64,000 nt of DNA from Phaeosphaeria sp. MPI-PUGE-AT-0046c (GCA_020747045.1 JAGTJN010000013.1:806001-870000), one strand, 5' to 3'; positions 10,176 to 22,823 are shown, counted from the first letter of the stretch. Notes: generated by a model from the letters alone, not told the origin. Made by a program: numbers and translations.

Positions 10176-10537
10176 ACATAGGAGCCCCAGAGGTGCTCAT
10201 TCTAGATGCATGGAGGCTTCCGCTTTGTGGAACAACGCTCAATACCTACAGTCTATAGGTAGATCAACCCTTCATCGGGGCCTGATGTACATGTACGTAG
10301 CACTTGAGATGGTGGTGAGAATGATTATTGTGAGGACATGAATTTAGTTGAAGATGCTAAAAGAACGTTGGGGCTGGAAGAGCGCAAGACGTCATCTCCG
10401 CATCCTAGCTTGATTCGATCTAGCGCTGCGGGGAATTTTGCCAGCTGCCTTGAAAGGTTAGCTTCTAGGCAACATGTCCATCCACAGATGATAAGAAGTT
10501 GGAGCAGCTCTTGGCTTCGAATGTTTCAAAACGGTAG
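10176..10537. other. No gene recognised; upstream region of glycosylasparaginase gene
   Basis: Presumably holds the promoter of the gene at 10538. No TATA box or coding motif can be supported. Confidence 0.3.
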
Positions 10538-11785
10538 ATGATTACCGCGATGTTTTCATTTTCAAAATCAGGCCTCCAATCTACGGAAGCAAAAAACAAG
10601 CCACTTCCGCCGCCCAGGAGACTCTGGTCCTTGATGTCTATCATTGTCCTGCTCTTCATCATGGCATTTATACGAGGCTGTTTTGTGTACTCCAGCTTAG
10701 CTTTTTCGTTGCCAACGACGGCTCTCGCCCACCTTCATAGTACGAATAATTCGCCCGGACTACCAATGGTCATCAACACATGGGGCGGCCCGTTCACTGT
10801 CGCGACCGATGCAGCATACATGTCATTATTGAAGACACAAGCGTCAGCTTTAGATGCCGTAGAGCTTGGATGTGCAACATGTGAAGCGGAACAGTGTGAT
10901 GGAAGCGTGGGTTTTGGTGGCTCGCCAGACGAGCGCTGTGAGACGACACTCGATGCCATGATCATGGACGGTACCACTATGAAGTCGGGTAGTGTTGCTG
11001 CGCTTCGACGTATCCAAGATGCTATTTCGGTAGCACGTGCCGTGCTGGAACATACGACCCATACGATGCTCGCCGGAGACTTCGCCACCGAGTTTGCCAT
11101 CTCCAACGGCTTTGTCGAGCAGAATTTGACGACAGAGGACTCGGCCAAGTCGTGCAAAGACTGGGCGGCAAATAGCTGCCAGCCGAACTATCGTATCAAT
11201 GTCACGCCTGATTCAGAGACTTCGTGCGGGCCCTACACGCCACTGTCACTGAATTCGAGCGACCCAGAATATGCATCTGGTCTGGTACCCCGGAATGCGC
11301 TCGAGGGACACGACACTATTTCTATGATTGCGCTTCATACTTCGGGCACAATGGCAGCGGGGACTTCAACGAATGGAGCAGGTCGCAAGGTGCCGGGACG
11401 TGTTGGCGATGGTCCCATTACAGGAAGTGGGTCTTATGTCGATGGAGACGTTGGAGGCTGCGGTGCAACAGGCGATGTGAGCGATTGAAATTGAACCGTA
11501 GACTTCATCACTAACTGAGACTGGTTATAGGGTGATATCATGATGAGATTCCTCCCGTGCTATCAAGCTGTGGAGAATTTAAGGCTGGGCATGTCTCCCA
11601 AGCGCGCTGCTGAAGATGCTGTCGCACGCATGCTGAGGAAGTACCCTAAAGTATCTAGTGGCATCGTTGTTGTGAATACCAAGGGAGAACACGGAGGTGC
11701 TGGATCTGGTTGGACATTTACTTACGCCTACCGCGGCGGCAGCATGAATGAAACGGCAGTGGTAAGCGTACCGGCTATCACCTAA
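10538..11785 (+). CDS. Glycosylasparaginase (N4-(beta-N-acetylglucosaminyl)-L-asparaginase)
   Basis: Exons 10538-11476 and 11531-11785 flank a 54-bp intron (GTGAGC..CTAAC..ATAG) and give 397 residues. ATG 10550 is an alternative start. An N-terminal hydrophobic segment at about residues 27-50 acts as signal anchor or signal peptide. The Ntn-hydrolase marks are present: INTWGGPFTVATDAAY, the DAVELGCATCE and QCDGSVGFGGSPDE region, the MIMDGTTMKSGSVAAL segment, and the autocleavage site in GHDTISMIAL with the nucleophile Thr at about residue 260. After the intron the sequence continues GDGDIMMRFLPCYQAVENLR. The enzyme hydrolyses the GlcNAc-Asn bond during glycoprotein breakdown, normally in lysosome or vacuole, or secreted. 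The usual alpha and beta chains would be produced by autocleavage before Thr260. The frame ends soon after GGSMNETAVV, as in relatives. Confidence 0.9.
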
Positions 11786-12938
11786 GAGCCACACCTACGA
11801 GCTACTGCACAAATGCATACAGCGGGTTGTTTGAGAGTATGTCTCGCTATCCACATCTGTATCTCCCGCATCATAGAAAGGAAAGCAATCTGGAAATAGA
11901 ATCGAGGCAAACTTGTTCGTGGATACGCATGAATTAGACTACGCAACTGGCAAATTTGTTCAGTCGTGCAGAGAGAAACTTGAAAAGGTAGCTATATATG
12001 TCTAATGGCATCTCTAAGTTGTTGGGATAGCTGCACTATTGGTAACGCACGTATGTGAGTGGCGGTGTAGGTGTTGACTTCTTGATGGTCGCAACCCCTG
12101 TCAAAACAATGGAAGTCGATGAAAGAGCAGGGAGATTCGAAATAGAACAGTAGAGTACACGAGAAAACCTCCATTGGAAGCATGCCCAGAGAAATATCTG
12201 GTCCATCGGAGTTGACCTCAGATCGACTCGAATTGACGTCGTTCACCCAAAGACCTGGCTAGGCCAGTCATAGCGCCAAAGATCTACCCGGAACTAGCTC
12301 AGGAGAAGAAACAAGGGGTCCGCCCCACCGCCCTTGGCAGTCAAGAACATCATCTCTTCCAAGCTTCCAGGCTTCGTCTCTCGACACCTGCGATAACTTA
12401 TTTTAAGCTCACGAAGTTGCACAACAGGCATGCATCATTCTCGCCATGCTTCGCGAAGCGTCGGCCACAAGAAGTGTCACGAATATCGCCATCTCCACAC
12501 TCAGCCTTACACGAGTTGCTAATGCTGTGTATCCTCGCATTCAGAGCCGACAGATGAGGCGAGTGTGATTGAGGTGCTGTATATGGTAGTCTCTACGTCT
12601 CAGTACGAGGCTGCTCCTCAGCCATAGCCATGTATCCGGTAGTTCTAGTAACTTTTAGCCTCCGGATGACACACGCTGCTGCGAAACGGTGCATAGCCAA
12701 GCCCGCCACAGCTAACGATAGTTTCGAGAATCATCAATTTTCAATAGAGGAGTCGGGAACGCTACGTCTCGCCAGGTAGTAGTTTGCACTGTTTGATAGG
12801 TATTAGAGGTTCATGTCTGCCCTTTTGTTTCTTATTTCATTCTTATCGTCTCATTCGGTGCCTCTCATGGTGTCTGCCATTCGCTTCTTGCAATTCTACG
12901 TTCGTTATTGCTTCATACTTGCTATCAACACATTTTCG
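11786..12938. other. Long intergenic region without recognised gene
   Basis: No conserved protein motif, no tRNA-like fold and no repeat was recognised. Its right end is the promoter of the chitin deacetylase gene. Confidence 0.35.
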
Positions 12939-12946
12939 TATAAAAG
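12939..12946 (+). promoter_or_regulatory. TATA box of the chitin deacetylase gene
   Basis: TATAAAAG lies 54 bases before the ATG at 13000, a close match to a core TATA box at a suitable distance. Confidence 0.55.
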
Positions 12947-12999
12947 AACCACCCTCGCTTAAGGTCACTCGTTGAACATTAACTCTGATTTGCTTCACA

Positions 13000-15215
13000 A
13001 TGCGCTTCTTGGACGTGTTGGCTGCGTCGCTCGTGGCACCCTTGGTGACAGCCCATGTTGGCGTTCCTGGAATGCCTAAGGTCTTCGGACTGGCACCAAA
13101 CGATGTTGCTGAATTGAGAAGCAGGAACATCTTCGCTGGACTCGGTGCCCGAGTGGCCCATGGGCCGCAGCTTCATGGGCGTCAGGGGGGTAGCAATGGG
13201 CGATGTGGGAAGAACTTCGGCTGTGCGACTTGCGCAGCAGGATACTGTTGCTCGTCGTCTGGTTATTGTCGGTAGCTCTAATCGAAAAAATGTGAATCTA
13301 CACTGACTCTGCATAGGTGGGCAAGGCCAGGATTACTGCCAGGCTCCTGACAGTCTCTTTGACTATGGCCCGGCTGCCGATGCAAACAAGCTCCCTTTTG
13401 GAGGAACGACACGCAACATCGCCCGCCCCAAGGTCGGAAATGTCATCTATGGTGGAGAAGGCATTTATGTCTGCACCAAGCCCGGACAGATTGCTATGAC
13501 GTACGATGATGGCCCATATATCTACACCAATGAGCTTCTTGATCTTTTCGCTTCGTATAATTTCAAAGCTACCTTTTGCAAGTCTGAATGTCTGACAGAC
13601 GCGAACTTGGCCGCTAATGCAATCCTTCAGTTATGACTGGTATCAATCTCTACAAGAAATCCATTGATGACGCTTCTACACCATGGCCCGCCGTCATCCG
13701 TCGCATGGACGCCGAGGGACATCAGCTCGCTAGCCACACCTGGTCACATCAAGATCTGAGCGCCATCACCAAGGCTCAACGCTATGAGCAAATAGTCAAG
13801 TTCGAGATGGCCATGGCTAATGTTGTTGGAAAGTTCCCTACATACATGCGTCCGCCTTACTCATCATGCTCCGCAGCTTCCGGCTGCGAGCAAGACATGG
13901 CAGACTTGGGCTATCACGTCTCGTACTTTGACCTCGATACTGATGGTACGACATACCCGCATCGACCATGCTCGCACACTGACGGCTCATAGATTACAAC
14001 AACATCACTCCTAACAAGGCACAAATTCCCAAGGACATTGTGAAAAAAGCTCTCGATGGGTCAAACTCGGCAAGTGACGAGTTTCTGGCTATCGGACATG
14101 ACATACACGATCAGACAGTACGCAACCTTACTGTCTACATGCTCGACTTGATGGTCAAGAAGGGCTATAAGGGCGTCACCATGGGAGAGTGCTTGGGTGA
14201 CCCAGTCTCCAACTGGTATCGTAGCCCGGCTGGCAGAGTCGCTACCTCCTCCGTTTTCACGCCACCTGCTTGCGCATCGACTCGCGCATCTTCTGCATCG
14301 GCCTCAGCCTCGGTGTCCGTCAGCCGGACATTAAGCGGCTCAACCTCTACTCCTACTGGTGTCTCCCTCGACAGCTCGTGCGGTGCAACCGTGGGTCTGA
14401 CATGTCTCGGCTTTGCTGAGGGCGAATGCTGTTCGCAATATGGCTACTGTGGCAGCTCTGCAGGCCATTGTGGAGACGGATGCCAGATGGGCTTTGGAAA
14501 GTGCGGTCTATCATCGTCCTCTGCACCAGCGGCTGCTTCCTCTGTATCTCCCAGCCAGGCCTTCAAATCATCTACCGGTCCTAGCTCGACACCCAGCCGC
14601 ATCATTTCTCCTGACGCTACCTGCGGTGGAGCCAACAGCTATACCTGCGTTGGCTTTGCGGAGGGCGAATGCTGCTCCCAAGCTGGCTGGTGCGGCAGCA
14701 CTGTCGACCATTGTGGAACTGGATGCAACCCACTGTTTGGCAAGTGCGGTATGGGCTCCTCATCGTCCGCTCCAACTGTGTTGCCATCTGTTTCCAAGCC
14801 TGCGTCGGCTTCTGTCAGCAGGACTGCGTCCTCGACAAGCTCGTTTGCATCTCCCTCTGCCATCAGGTCCTCTTCACCTGCAGTCGTACCCTCAACACCC
14901 GTAACTGCAGCTTCATCAATTAAGGCCGCATCTTCAACGGCCAAACCCTCCTCCATAGCCGTTGCCACAAGCTCAACACCCGCGTTATCTTCAGCAGCGC
15001 CCAAACCTACTGGTAGTGCCACGCGCGACGGTACCTGTGGAGGTCGACGTGGACAGCACTGCTTGGGTTATCGCTTCGGTGAATGTTGCAGCTCATTTGG
15101 ATTCTGTGGTAGCAGCTCGATCTCGTGTGGAAGAGGATGTCAGGCCGGATATGGTAATTGTAATGAGGTGTCAAGTCAGGGTGGATTGTTTGATTGGGCT
15201 GTTCCATGGAACTAG
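13000..15215 (+). CDS. Secreted chitin deacetylase (CE4/NodB) with four CBM18 domains
   Basis: Proposed exons are 13000-13267, 13317-13577, 13631-13945 and 13993-15215 (688 residues). A signal peptide covers residues 1-18. A first chitin-binding CBM18 domain spans exons 1-2 (CGKNFGCATCAAGYCC..). The NodB domain follows with motif 1 TYDDGP, motif 2 HTWSHQDL, motif 3 RPPYSSC, motif 4 YFDLDTDD and motif 5 IGHDIHD. After a Ser-rich linker come three more CBM18 domains, each with FAEGECCSQ- or RFGECCSS-type cores and GYCGS-like ends, separated by long Ser/Ala/Thr/Pro linkers. It removes acetyl groups from chitin in the wall, turning it into chitosan. Intron 2 (13578-13630) is GC-AG. Intron 1 needs the weak donor GTCGGT to hold frame. 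Confidence 0.9.
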
Positions 15216-15441
15216 GCGTTGGAATGCTTCCAGATTCTTATGCTGCTTCGTTATAATGTCAGGTCTTCTATTTACATAGTTGCATATCATACTCGAGTCA
15301 GAAATGTCTCGTCACCATGTTGCAACACGTGTTCAAGTATCGTGCATGTCATTTTGTTTGCGGAACGTACTAAACAACAATGTAAGGAAATGCAACACCC
15401 ACAAGCCTTCGCACCCAGCGGCCCCAGTTCACCGTGTAAGA

Positions 15442-16180
15442 TCATGTCTTTGCGCGCATGCTCTTCTGAGCGTCGTTCTCCGCCTTCTTAGCCCGTATAT
15501 TCGGCATCTCTTTGCACTCCACAACCTTTCCCTTCTTATCCCCATTCAGCTCAGGCGACATTGGCATCTCCATTCGTAAATCATGCCCAACGAGATCCAC
15601 TTCCATCATTACACGCAAATTCAAGTGCGCCAAGTTCCGAATGCTCATTGGACTCGTGTTCTCGTCAGATCGACTCTGTTGGTATGAGTCCATTGCGGGT
15701 GTTCGGAGTCGATTTTGAATTGCTTGAAGCTCCACCAGCAGATTCGTATTAAGGCTCTCGGCTGAAGTGGGTGGATCGTAACTCTCATCAATCGCCCCTG
15801 AGCCCATTTCTGGAGCGATTACATATTGACCGCCTCCGAGATGAAAAAAGTCAAGATCTGATTAGGCTTGAGACTTGGTAATTCTCTGCCTGTCTGCTTA
15901 CAAATGCTAACTCCGACGAAGCAACGCTTTTCTTCCGCAGCATCATCTTGATGTTTTGTGCGATTGCGAGCCTCCTCAAGCTGGGTTTTTATTCCTCATG
16001 CACCGCCAGGACAGCCACTGGGAACTTAATGTTGAATATGGTGACCGGTGTGGTAATGAACCACCTGGCAGGCTGAACAATTTGTTTCGGGGCAACAGTA
16101 ATAATGATATCTGGGATATGCTCCGAAGTCATTCTACTCGCTCTCATAAGTTGATACTCTTCGTTAGCGGACCTCAACAT
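15442..16180 (-). CDS. Hypothetical small protein, multi-exon model uncertain
   Basis: The last exon is clear as an open frame. It runs from about 15857 down to 15442, reads FFHLGGGQYVIAPEMGSG near its start, and ends in a Lys/Glu-rich tail. Upstream, a possible middle exon (about 15976-15902) encodes LEEARNRTKHQDDAAEEKR, a short coiled-coil-like piece. It ends at GTAAGC, and an intron to CTAATCAG at 15858 joins the frames. A possible first exon begins at Met 16178-16180 (MLRSANEEYQLMRASRM). The join between the first two exons is not settled. No known family is recognised. The gene lies tail to head behind the pseudokinase gene on the same strand. Confidence 0.3.
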
Positions 16181-16281
16181 TTGTTGCTGGTGCGCGAGAT
16201 GATGACCAGGCAAAGTTCTCGGGTCCCAGTGGTTGTCGACGTATGCAGTCGAATATAATTGCTGACTTCTTACTTTCTCTT

Positions 16282-17918
16282 CTACAATCGACATCCCATC
16301 TCCAAAACATCGACGACCTGTGTGCGGAATTTAAGCAAGCTTTCGATCGTATCTTTGTAGTTCCATTCAAGACACAGTTGCACCACCTTCGCATAGCGCA
16401 TACCCATCTCTTTTCGTAGATCAGGGCTATATGCTAGGTCCAATATTACTCGATTCACCTTCTTAAATAAAGCTCTTTCTTCTCTCACGCCGAAGCGTGG
16501 CGAAGTCTCAAGTAGCTTTGTGAATACTGTTGACATTGTAGTCCACAGGCCGATTTCCAGAAGAACAACTCCAAGCGAATAGACATCCTGATCTGTGGTC
16601 GAAGGATGAGGATTCAGGCCGAACTGAGTCTGGTGACGGTATAGATTCGGCTCGAGTATAGCGACTGTATCTCGTGGAGGAGTATCTACACCCCATCCCA
16701 ACAGGTATGGCGATGGCTCGGTGTCGTTCAGGTTGCGGGGTAATACGGCAATCTCCCTTGATGTAATGTTTTTGTGTAGAGAGCCCGACGTGTGTATGTC
16801 GAGCACCGAGGCAGCTAAAGTTCGTGCAAGGTCAAAGCGCTGAGACAAGCTCATCTTGCTTGACCAACCTTTAGCGACAGCATCGTGCAGGGATGAAGGA
16901 TCCGATGCCCACGGGTGGCTTCTCGGCGAGCGATACAGTATCAAAGAGCGCGCGTTGGTTGGATCATCCATATACCCCACACAGCTAAGCGTGAGCATTC
17001 TGTAGGCTGGACGTCTGTCGTATTGCCTGAAGGGTGCAGGTGGAGGGCTTGAGGCACTCAGATACCAAGCCAGCTGTTTGATTGAGCCAGCAGGGGTTTC
17101 ACTATACGGTCGTATCTCGACCATCACATCGACTTCTTCTCCGCCATCGTTGTATACTGTCTTCATCAAACTCTTGTTCGGCTGTGTACTACTGACGGAC
17201 TTTCTCAACTGCCCAGTCAATGGCCGATAATTTTCCGATGGCTTCAGGCCAAGCCGTCGCTGGCGCTCAAGGACATTACCGATACCGAGCTGTAGGCAAT
17301 GTGCATGAGATGGAAAGTGAGGCGAACGTTCTCCAGCAATCAACAAGACTATTGACAAAGTATGCTGAAGGCGATCAGTCCAAATATCACACACGCTCAG
17401 CAACGCGTCCATCTCTTCAGAGTCAAACAAAGCTGATTGCACGCCAGCGCTAGCTCTTTCTCTCCAAAGCTGCGAGCGGTACTTCATCTCCTTTCTCCAC
17501 ATCTCTTTCTGGCCATCCAAACCAGAGGTGATGGTGCTCGACCTGTGTCGACCATCTTGTTGTCGTTTGGCTTCCGACGTGACACTGACATAGCGCCATG
17601 CTTCTCGATGGGCTGCTAGAGCCTTGTTGAGCGCAAAAAGGCTTTTTTGGACGTCCAATATAAGGCTTTCAGCGACGCGAGCATCCCGTAGCAGACCTGT
17701 AACATCGCTGAAGCACAAATCCGAGAAGGCATCAAGGAAGCCATGCAACCGGCTGAGATGTGTAGAGGTCGATATCGAGGATTGAGACCCCTTGATTACC
17801 TCTTGGATGAAGTTCAAAGTTGTACATATGACTGCATTGCATTGTAAGCACGGTGTATGTTTTTCGTCATCAGCTACCTACGGTTGATGACTTCGAGTGA
17901 GGCGTCGATGCGATCCAT
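16282..17918 (-). CDS. DUF7580-type pseudokinase with helical N-terminal domain (HeLo-like)
   Basis: Exon 1 is 17918-17882 and encodes MDRIDASLEVIN. A 50-bp intron follows, and exon 2 is 17831-16282 (528 residues). The N-terminal about 230 residues are predicted mainly helical, with many charged residues, like the prion-inhibition/HeLo-type regions of fungal NLR-linked proteins. The C-terminal half is kinase-like: VDVMVEIRPYSE, FDLARTLAASVLDIHTSGSLHKNI at the catalytic-loop position, YLLGWG, NLYRHQTQFGL and DQDVYSLGVVLLEIGLWTTM. The HRD and DFG motifs are absent, so catalysis is unlikely. Such proteins often sit beside heterokaryon-incompatibility genes; a HET-NLR lies 8 kb away. A role in signalling or regulated cell death is inference. 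Confidence 0.75.
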
Positions 17919-19626
17919 GATGACGAGTGATGTGATTGTCCGATGAACACTAGCTTCTTATAGGTACGAGGCATCGCATGTGCTGCGATACTTTGCGTGC
18001 GATATATACGCAGGTTGTTGTTGTTGGTTTGGCTGAGCCGATGGCAGAAAGATGCTGCGGAAATGAGGCTGAGCCACAACCTCGGACGCCTCATCTAAAT
18101 TTAAACACACACGAGTCGTGCGCAGATGTGTCCCTGCTTTGACGCTGCGCACATTTCATTTTTCAGTGGCACGAAAGGAACGTTAAATTGAGATTGTGAC
18201 CAAGAGTGGATCATTATGGCGTGATGTTGTTCGAAGGAAGGAACTGCTCTCACTCACACTAAGTCAAAGACAACTTGACACTAGCATCATTACGACACGA
18301 CAGGAATACCTTCCACAAGAACATCATAAAACGAGATTGACACCTCAAACTACGACGGACATGCATTAGCAATCGACTTACACTCGTCTTCAAGACTTAA
18401 AGGGACGCCCGTCGTCTCAACGCCAGCCATGCACCGGACCTCACTTCCCGTTGCACCTACTCACCCCTCTCAAATGTGATGCCAGTAGACCTGCTTAGCC
18501 GTGGTAGTCTATGTGTCCAAAATGAACTTCAATGTTGAGCCACTCTGTACCCAAGCCATCTAAGCATGTCAGAACACTGCCGTATTTTACAACCTCCGGG
18601 TAAATTCGTAGCCTCTGCAGGGTGGTGACTCTTGTAATCATCACGTTTAGCTTCTTGTTCTATCTAACAAAGAGAACCAGAGTTCAAGGTATATCGAAGC
18701 ATGCTAGGAGCAAATCATCGCGACACCTTAGAAGATACTGCAAGAGTGCAGCGACACCCATGGATCCAGTGGGATAGTGATGAAAGATATCCGAGACAGC
18801 AGCTGTTTGTGGTACACAAACAGAGTGAAAACTACCATTCAAAAGGCTGTCACTCGATGCGCTTCCGAGTTTGTTGAAATCGCATTCTAGGGAAAGACTC
18901 ATCTGTGCCACGGTCTTGAATCAGTGAACATCACACCTTGCATAAGAAGTTTTGACATGCCATTGGTAGCTGAGTCATAGAGTAGGTTTGTAGTTCCGTT
19001 TTATCCGTTATTTTTAGCTTGAAGATTATCTGACGGCTCTCGTGATGTACTGGCTTTGAATTTCCCATGTTCGATCATTTAGTATTCATCAGTGAATTGA
19101 TCGATCGGAAAATCGTTTCCCATTTGGATTTGAGCATCCGCTCTCCAGTAATCCTAGCTGAGCACGCAGCGGAAGCCAAGACATGTCACCTTCAGTAGAT
19201 CGCGCAGAATACAGTCTACTACGACCAGCCACAATCTCTACACACTTCTTTCTATTATAACGTCGATAGGTCTGGCACGGTCGTGGCTCTGTACAATGTT
19301 CCAAGGTGGGAGTGGACATAGATGCAGCGAGACCCATACAGGAAGAGATAGCCGTGCGGGTTTAGGGCATTTTGATGTTGACGCTGAATATCAAGGCGCA
19401 GTTCCGATAGCAGTGCTTGAAAAGGCGGTTCAAGAGCAACTCAGTCTCTGATGCTTTTGTCTCACGGTCATTGTAATCTGTCATCTTGATATGCGCCTTC
19501 TGTTGTAGGCAGTCCCTCATTACCATTTCATCACTGTCACCTTGTCTTGATGGCCGTGATCGGCGTAATCTCACATCCCTTGAGCATAGTACTTCCACCC
19601 AACGACACTTGTGCCCTGAGCCGCGT
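17919..19626. other. Intergenic region without recognised gene
   Basis: Only short open frames of up to about 80 codons occur, none with a conserved motif. The left end is the promoter of the minus-strand pseudokinase. Confidence 0.35.
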
Positions 19627-20105
19627 CTAGATTCGAAACGATGGGACTTGCCACACTCTCCGCTTGCGCCTCACTTGCCCCATCTGTGTGCCAAATCTGC
19701 GCGTGTCAATTTCCAGGCTAGGCATCGACATCGCTGAGGATGGCGACATTGTCGTAAACGTCGGACTGCTAGTCTCCAAATTGGTAACCACTCTTTCAGG
19801 CCTGCCAAAGCCATCAGAGTGGCCATGAACCCCTCCTCCACCATCAATTCTCATCCCCACACCATCCTTCTCAAACACAGTCACTCCGCCTACCCTCCTC
19901 GCCCCTTCGTCAACTTCGACATCAGATAATTTCGCCTTCCTCACATCACCACCTCCACCACCACCACCTCCTCCGCCCTGCATGCCTCGATTGGCATACC
20001 ACCTCGCTTGTCTAGCACCCCCGATTCGCGCGCCTTGTTGACGTCGGAGAAGCTGAATGTAACGCCCAACGCAATTGCAGGAAAGTGAGTCCAGAAGTGA
20101 CGAAT
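19627..20105 (-). CDS. Hypothetical protein, C-terminal part only
   Basis: A frame open from about 20105 down to the stop at 19627 reads CNCVGRYIQLLRRQQGARIGG and continues RQARWYANRG. A run of ten glycines and an acidic then Ser/Thr-rich tail follow. An acceptor-like GATAGCAG stands just upstream of 20105, suggesting this is the last exon. The 5' exons were not found; a low-complexity open frame lies further upstream on the same strand. No family is recognised. It may be a real small gene or a chance open frame through GC-rich repeats. Confidence 0.25.
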
Positions 20106-21099
20106 ATAACTGCTATCTTGGAAGTTGAAAGAACAGCCAGGTGTGTAGAAGAAGAAGAAGTGGGGGCGGAGCTACCGCAGATGTGAATGGTCGCGTAGAT
20201 GTAAGACAGGTCAAGGTTTGAATTGGGGGTGGGGTGTCTTTGTTGGTTGAAGAGTAGGTGAATAATCAGGAGCTTCATTGGTGGAGTGCTCGTGGTCAGT
20301 CGAAGGAATTGTCGAGGCTGAGAATCTGCATTATGATTTGAGGTTGGAGATGGAGCATTCGGGTGTGGTGCTGTTGTGGCTGCTGGCGACGAAGTCTTCT
20401 CCTCCTTCGAGCTCGTCACGCTCCGAGCTGTCGTCTTCCTCTCCTGCGCCTTCGTACTCGTGCTCTGTACTATTTTACTGGGGCTATATAGTCCTTAGGG
20501 AGGTCTCGCAAATTGAAGAGCTTGTCAAAAGAATCGCACTTTTCCTAGGATATGTTGGAAGTCTGCGTGTGGATTTACCATAAACACAAATGGTGCCTTG
20601 AAACATGAAAAAGGAAACAAAATACGTATTATACTTATCTTTGTCGCCTTTTCGTTTCTTGTTCAAGCAATCGCTATGGTAGCCAAAGTACAGGCCACCA
20701 TGTTCAATAGTGCGCAGAGTGGCTGGTGCAGAAGGATTCACCTGTTTTGTGTTGTAAAGGAGTGCGAGGATGACGAAGAGAACTCACGTTGAAAACGGTC
20801 GTAAAAATTACATCATGGGATCTTACTACTGAATGATGAAGAGGGTCAAACCTTATATTACCCAGTCTGTTTGTGTTCTTTTGACCCCCTCTCACTAGCC
20901 CTGCAAGGATCCCATCCCGTACCATCAACTCCTCAAAGCACAAGTCCACTCTGTCTACTAAGCAAATCACTTCCAGTACCACGTATACGTCCCTCTGTCC
21001 TACCACCACACAATCATCTATGCGCTCGTGTGCCTGTTGTGTCATGGCCACACATACACGCCAAACCGCCGTTCAGTGGTCTGTGTAGCTGCAGCATAT
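20106..21099. other. Intergenic region without recognised gene
   Basis: Low-complexity Ser/Pro-type open frames are present on both strands but carry no recognisable domain. Confidence 0.3.
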
Positions 21100-22823
21100 T
21101 CATCCCCAGGTCACCTTTCCCCCGTGCTCATCATACACCGGTGCTCTCGACCTCGCTGTATCGTTTCCAACATCATGCTCGACAGGGTATCGCTCCACCG
21201 GACTCGAAGTTACAGCTGTAGTGCCCATATTGTCCGTCGACGTGCGTCCTGCCATCGCTGAGCGGTGTGATACTCGTCGGCCGATGCTCCGCTCATACGG
21301 ATATGGCTGATGTGTAATTTGTGGTGACTGCAGCAATTCCGCCGTGCCATGCGGATATGGAGTACTGCTCGTGCGAAGATTGAACAGCGGTAGGCTCTGT
21401 AAGCATCCATGCTGACCCCCTTCACCATTCCCATCTCGAGATTTGCCTACATGCGCGTAGATTTCATGCTTATCATTGTTTTGCAATGGCTCGGGCCTCA
21501 CGTCCTCATCGCTCGAACTCCCATACGTCAGCTGATCGATCCTCTGCTGCACGCCCCTAGGCTGCATCGCATCTGCCATCTGCGCCACTTCGCGAGACTT
21601 GCGCTTGAGCTTCTGGTCTTTGCGCCAGAAGATGAGGCCGCAGATGGCCAAGAGTACAGCGGCTGTTATTGCCGCGACGGAGATTCCGGCTATTCCGCCC
21701 TCGGAGATGTCGGTATGCGGGTTGTTGGTTACGATGGTGGCGCTGGTAGGATAAGCTGCGGCTGTTGTGGTGGAAGGAAGGGAATCGAGATACCACTGTG
21801 GGATGTAGCGTTCCCATTGTGGCGTGATGTCGAAGAGGGTTTTGTTGACCATGTTACAAGCGTATGCAAATGCATTCATCCATTCTATTGAGTATTTGAG
21901 CATGGTGGCAAGGGAGATGTTCTGAGACAGCCTTACCTTGACGACCGAGCTCGCTGTAGCAGGTATCGAACAGACATGATGATCTAAAGTAGGAGCTTTT
22001 ACCGATAGAGCTACTATATTTGCAGACGCATCGGAGATTTTCGAGTTTACAAGGGTCATTCTTGTTCCGGTCGAAGAGGCACTTGTTGGTAATCTGGATG
22101 TGTCAGCCAAACAGCCACTCTTTCTCTGCTTGTACTAACTGCGCATATTGGGCGCTGGCTATCTGCCCAGTTAGTCGAGGAAGGTTGAGCCGGTTCGGAA
22201 ACCTCTGCAGCCGACCAGGCCATGGTGGTCATTGCGAATGAGGACACTGTCGAGTCAGCACTAATTGTAACACTGTCTGTAGATCGAAGTCTTGAGCTTG
22301 TCATGGCACTTCTAGTACTGCCTCCCACTGTTGAGGTTTGCTGTGTACTTTTGGGCAGTCCTGTGGGGAGGTAAGGAGCCCATTCAGCGGGAATATTAGT
22401 TGCTTGTTGTTTATTACGAGCACAGGCCGCGAGGAAAGCATTCATAAACCCTATATCAGGTGAGAAAATGAAACTTGAGGCCTACATTCACTTGATTAAT
22501 CAATCACCTTTACGCGCTTCTGTGCCAGTGCACTCTGCAAAAAGACAGTGAGAGTCGAAGAATTTATTATCCTTAAGCGGCGAATCTTGGCTGCAGATGC
22601 AGTAGAGATTGACCAAGTCGTTGACGTTGCACTGTTTCGATCGTAACGGCCAAGGCACCATATCTATATCTGCCTTCACTAGCTTGCGGCATTGCTCCGA
22701 GATCTAGAATGACCAGTCAGAGGGCCTGATGTGGGAAGCAAAGCTGCTTACTTGACATGCTGAGATGGCTATTAGGGATCGACTGTAGCTCGCAAGGCTC
22801 CTTGGTACCCATGATGACGCCAT
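21100..22823 (-). CDS. Membrane protein with two tandem CFEM-type domains
   Basis: The exons in transcript order are 22823-22752, 22703-22508, 22450-22140, 22093-21937 and 21884-21100. All phases agree (506 residues) and every intron is 46-57 bp. Two extracellular modules each carry eight Cys with CFEM spacing. Module 1 begins SACQISEQC, has CNVNDLVNLYCIC, then CLFAEC and 16 residues to the last Cys. Module 2 begins CAITNKC, has CKLENLRCVC, then CLFDTC and again 16 residues to the last Cys. Each ends in a MNAF-x-x-AC motif. A Ser/Thr-rich spacer joins them. One membrane segment follows (GIAGISVAAITAAVLLAICGL), then a basic stop-transfer and a tail of about 165 residues. CFEM domains bind haem or act at the surface. 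The start is uncertain because the signal peptide is weak; an additional 5' exon is possible. Confidence 0.72.
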
